Origin: Candidatus Stahliibacteriota bacterium
GTDB taxonomy: Bacteria > Hydrothermota > Tepidihabitantia > B3-TA06
NCBI GenBank assembly: GCA_030592225.1
Contig: JAUVJT010000027.1
Location: 1-16,023 of the forward strand
Length of the DNA stretch: 16,023 bases
Direction: 5' to 3'
Shown here: piece after piece, positions 13,616-16,023 of the stretch
How the letters are laid out: each line of letters opens with the position of its first letter
How positions within the stretch are numbered: position 1 is the first letter of the stretch
Position numbers and translations under genes: made by a program
Notes under the pieces: generated by a model
Database searches by the model: none
Told to the model about the DNA's origin: nothing
Seen by the model: the letters and a program-made list of their open reading frames with translations, nothing else

Positions 13616-14861
13616 ATACCCAGCCGCGAAGTTTCACAGCCTCAGCCACGCGGGCAACGGCCACCAGGTAGGCCGCGGTACGCATGTGCACGTTCTTTTC
13701 TTTGTGCATCTCGTACACGTCGTGGTAGGCCTTGGTTATCTTGGCGTCGAGCTGCTTGTGAACGTCGGCAAGCGTCCAGTAGTAGTTGTAGGTTCCCTGA
13801 ACCTGCTCGAAGTAGGAAACGGTCACGCCGCCGGCGTTGGCCAGGAAGTCGGGAATCACGTGAATACCCTTCTCGTGAAGGATCACGTCGGCCTCAGGGG
13901 TGGTGGGTCCGTTTGCCATCTCGCAGCTTATCTTGCACTTGATGTTGGCAGCGTTTTTCTCAGTGATGACGTTCTCCAGCGCTGCAGGATAGAGAATGTC
14001 CACATCCAGCTCTAAAAGCTCTTCGTTGGTGATGGGCTTGGACCCGGGGAAGTCTCCAACTTTGCCGGTGTCGAGCTTATGTTTGACGATGGCCTCGGGA
14101 TCCATGCCGCCTTCAACGTAGATACCGCCGCGTGAGTCGGAGACCGCGATTAGCTTGCCGCCGCCCAATATCTCCTGGTGAAGAAGAGCGGCGAACTGGC
14201 CGGCATTGCCAAAGCCCTGAACCGCGTAAGTACCCTTGGGGTCTATATCTAGAATCTTGCAGGCCTCGCGGACGGTGTAGATGCCGCCGCGCGCGGTTGC
14301 ATCGCCGCGTCCCTGGGAACCGCCGAGGGGGATGGGCTTGCCGGTGATGACCGCAGGATGGTTGCGGCCCGCGATTACCTCAAACTCATCCATCATCCAC
14401 GCCATTATCTGGGGGGTGGTATAGACGTCGGGAGCCGGGCTGTCGCGGTGCTCGCCGAGTTCGCTGGCGATAACACGCATCCAGCCGCGGGCCAGACGTT
14501 GTTTCTCGCCGTCGGAGAGTTCCTTGGGGTTACAGGTAACGCCGCCCTTGCCGCCGCCGAGCGGGATGTCAACCACTGAGGTTTTCCAGGTCATCCATGC
14601 AGCCAGGGCGCGCACGGTGTCAATTGTCTCGTCGGGATGCCAGCGCAGACCACCCTTGGTCGGACCGCGGGCGTCGTTGTACTGAACACGGTAGCCGTGG
14701 AATACCTTGGTGGTGCCGTCGTCCATCTTCACCGGGATGGTGAACTTGTACTCGCGGCGCGGCCAGCGAAGGATTTCGCGCATCGCAGGCTCGAGGCCCA
14801 GAATTTCTGCCGCCTCGTCAAACTGAGCTTGCGCTATTTTGAAGGGATTCAGCTCGCTCAT
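13614..14861 (-). CDS. gdhA: Glutamate dehydrogenase (Glu/Leu/Phe/Val dehydrogenase family)
   Basis: Cytoplasmic enzyme of 415 residues that reversibly converts glutamate to 2-oxoglutarate and ammonia with NAD(P). The catalytic domain has RGPTKGGLRWHP (substrate Lys69), MTWKTSVVDIPLGGGKGG (Lys93 and catalytic Lys105) and APDVYT with Asp145. The nucleotide-binding domain has the GFGNAG motif (216-221) and Asp242 after the second strand (AVSDSRGG), which hints at, but does not prove, NAD preference. The C-terminal part has ANGPTTPEAD, IPDFLANAGGVTVSYFE (Ser349) and NRR-free helical ending. Length matches the hexameric class of thermophilic bacteria and archaea. AGGAGG (14869-14874, minus strand) is seven bases before the start, and a promoter lies at 14980-15007. 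Family certain; substrate glutamate very likely rather than branched-chain amino acids because of Lys69 and length. Confidence 0.96.
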   Translation of the reverse strand: MSELNPFKIAQAQFDEAAEILGLEPAMREILRWPRREYKFTIPVKMDDGTTKVFHGYRVQYNDARGPTKGGLRWHPDETIDTVRALAAWMTWKTSVVDIPLGGGKGGVTCNPKELSDGEKQRLARGWMRVIASELGEHRDSPAPDVYTTPQIMAWMMDEFEVIAGRNHPAVITGKPIPLGGSQGRGDATARGGIYTVREACKILDIDPKGTYAVQGFGNAGQFAALLHQEILGGGKLIAVSDSRGGIYVEGGMDPEAIVKHKLDTGKVGDFPGSKPITNEELLELDVDILYPAALENVITEKNAANIKCKISCEMANGPTTPEADVILHEKGIHVIPDFLANAGGVTVSYFEQVQGTYNYYWTLADVHKQLDAKITKAYHDVYEMHKEKNVHMRTAAYLVAVARVAEAVKLRGWV

Positions 14862-14979
14862 TAGTGATCCTCCTAGTTGCAGAAGGTTGTTTTTTTGGGT
14901 TTTATCTTTTGCCCTTTTCCGACCGACCCGAAGAGTTGCCTCTACGTATTAGTCAGGTGGGCGCTCAAAATTTCTTCAG

Positions 14980-15007
14980 ATTATACCTGGAATTGCCCAA
15001 CCGACAA
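14980..15007 (-). promoter_or_regulatory. Promoter of the glutamate dehydrogenase gene
   Basis: On the minus strand TTGTCG (15002-15007) and TATAAT (14980-14985) are 16 bases apart, about 120 bases upstream of the start codon. A small hairpin (AACCTCTG/CAGGGGTT on the minus strand) overlaps the upstream edge of the -35 element. The gene is thus probably transcribed separately from the OmpA-like gene. Confidence 0.7.
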
Positions 15008-15064
15008 CCCCTGTCAGAGGTTTTAGAAAACTCCTTTCTGTTCGTCAAAGCAGGCTTGCTGCAG

Positions 15065-16023
15065 CTACTCGCTCAGGACACGCAGGTCCACCCTGCGGTT
15101 CATGTCACGCCCCAGGATAGTGCGATTGTCGCCTATCGGGGAAAGTTCTCCGTACCCCTTCACCACCAGCCTTCTTTCACTGATACCACGTTTAACCAGA
15201 TACTTCCGTACCGCTTCGGCCCGTCTGCGGGAAAGATCCCGGTTATCCTTGGCGTCACCTACGCTGTCGGTGTGTCCTTGTATCTCGACTACCATGTTTG
15301 GCCGATCGTTAAGGAAGCGCACCACGTCCTCGAGTACCGGCACGTAGCGGGGTTCTATCATCTTCTCGCCCGGTTTGAAGTGGAAAATTGTCCACGTTTT
15401 GTCAATGTTGATGTCGAGTTGCGTGGTGGAGCCGGCGGCGATTTTACAGGTAATCTCACGATCGAAGTAGCCTCTTGCCTCTGCATGGAGAGTGTATTTG
15501 CCAGGGTCAAGACCTACGATTTCGTATACTCCTCCACGGGGTCCGGCACGAACCACGTCGCCGGTTTCAAGTACGTAGACGTTTGCCAGGACGCCGGAGC
15601 CGTCATCGGCGTCCCTTACCGTACCGCGAATGGTGCCCTTGTTTTGAATATCTATAAGGACGAGATCGGCGGCTTTGGTCTGTGATCCCGATACGACTTT
15701 TACAGACTTGGGCCTGCTGCGGTAGCCTGCGCTGGACGCCACCAGCGTTACTACTCCGACAGGCACGGCACGCATCTTGTACAGTCCTCTTTCGTTCGCC
15801 GTAATCACCTGAGTATAATCGTCGGAGAAGACCTCAATCCTGGCTCCAGCAGCGGGACTGCCGTCTGGATAGGTTACCTTACCCAGAATCATGGTTCCCT
15901 TGGCGGCTTTGTGGTGGGGAGAGGTGTAAAGATTCAAGCCGGCGACCAGGCGCGGGGAGTAAATGCTGGTGGTATCAACCAGATTCTCAAGGCGGGTCAT
16001 GGCGAGATATATCTCCCAGTGCT
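15065..16023 (-). CDS. OmpA-family protein with carboxypeptidase-regulatory-like domains (5' end outside window)
   Basis: Only the C-terminal part is present; the frame stays open to the right edge, so the true start lies beyond 16023. Positions count from the in-frame Met at 16000. Residues about 16-30 look like a last beta-barrel strand (PRLVAGLNLYTSP). Two carboxypeptidase-regulatory-like Ig-type domains follow: 36-115 (MILGKVTYPDGSPAAGARIEV) and 121-198 (KGTIRGTVRDADDGSG). Residues 202-311 are an OmpA C-terminal peptidoglycan-binding domain with IQGHTDSVGD, LSRRRAEAVRKYLVKRGI, VKGYGELSP and NRRVDLRVL. Asp245 and Arg260 have the 15-residue spacing of the diaminopimelate-binding pair. The protein probably links the outer membrane or a surface structure to peptidoglycan. 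Confidence 0.9.
   Translation of the reverse strand, partial: HWEIYLAMTRLENLVDTTSIYSPRLVAGLNLYTSPHHKAAKGTMILGKVTYPDGSPAAGARIEVFSDDYTQVITANERGLYKMRAVPVGVVTLVASSAGYRSRPKSVKVVSGSQTKAADLVLIDIQNKGTIRGTVRDADDGSGVLANVYVLETGDVVRAGPRGGVYEIVGLDPGKYTLHAEARGYFDREITCKIAAGSTTQLDINIDKTWTIFHFKPGEKMIEPRYVPVLEDVVRFLNDRPNMVVEIQGHTDSVGDAKDNRDLSRRRAEAVRKYLVKRGISERRLVVKGYGELSPIGDNRTILGRDMNRRVDLRVLSE

Noticed and set aside
13230..14015. 261-codon open frame on the + strand
   Set aside because: More than half is antisense to the glutamate dehydrogenase gene and the rest crosses three hairpins; no start signal.
1..16023. CRISPR arrays, insertion sequences, transposases, integrase genes
   Set aside because: No regularly spaced repeats with unique spacers and no recombinase-type proteins were found on either strand in this window.

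Overview
The window comes from a Gram-negative-type (diderm) bacterium. It encodes outer-membrane-type proteins (a putative porin and an OmpA-family protein), a lipoprotein, and two secreted proteins that end in a sorting-domain-like beta module with a basic C-terminal residue (type IX secretion style). That combination, with strong AGGAGGT ribosome binding sites and roughly 50% GC, resembles the FCB group or nearby uncultured lineages such as WOR-3/Stahlbacteria. This assignment is an inference; there is no rRNA or other phylogenetic marker here.

Layout: (1) 1-542 has no convincing gene. (2) 543-2447 is a large secreted protein with a choice-of-anchor-J-like domain, followed by a clear intrinsic terminator. 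(3) 2448-3089 is a 640-base gap with several hairpins and a near-consensus promoter. (4) 3090-4649 is a secreted subtilisin-like protease. (5) 4650-5624 is a long gene-free stretch with short tandem repeats, a perfect-consensus sigma70-type promoter (5043-5070) and then two successive intrinsic terminators (5207-5236, 5559-5594). (6) 5625-12499 is a colinear run: small protein A, a DUF4388 protein, small protein B (paralogue of A), a porin, then pstS, pstC, pstA, pstB and phoU. (7) 12500-13613 is a poorly coding region with a small unknown ORF, a truncated SNase-like secreted ORF, an isolated 3' half of a tRNA-Arg(UCU) gene and a set of convergent terminator hairpins. (8) On the minus strand lie a glutamate dehydrogenase gene with its own promoter, and the 3' end of an OmpA-like gene that runs off the right edge.

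The central block is a phosphate acquisition operon. The porin is placed to let solute cross the outer membrane, PstS binds phosphate, PstC/PstA/PstB import it with ATP, and PhoU gives feedback. The unusual part is the front end: a DUF4388 protein bracketed by two paralogous small proteins. Each small gene sits just before, and is apparently translationally coupled to, the next large gene, and the whole block lies behind a roughly 500-base leader with tandem terminators. No PhoR/PhoB pair is present in the window, so these front-end elements are candidates for regulation of the operon.

The second notable item is the tRNA-Arg 3' fragment near 13187-13228. It looks like the attachment-site scar of an integrated element, next to a truncated nuclease gene.
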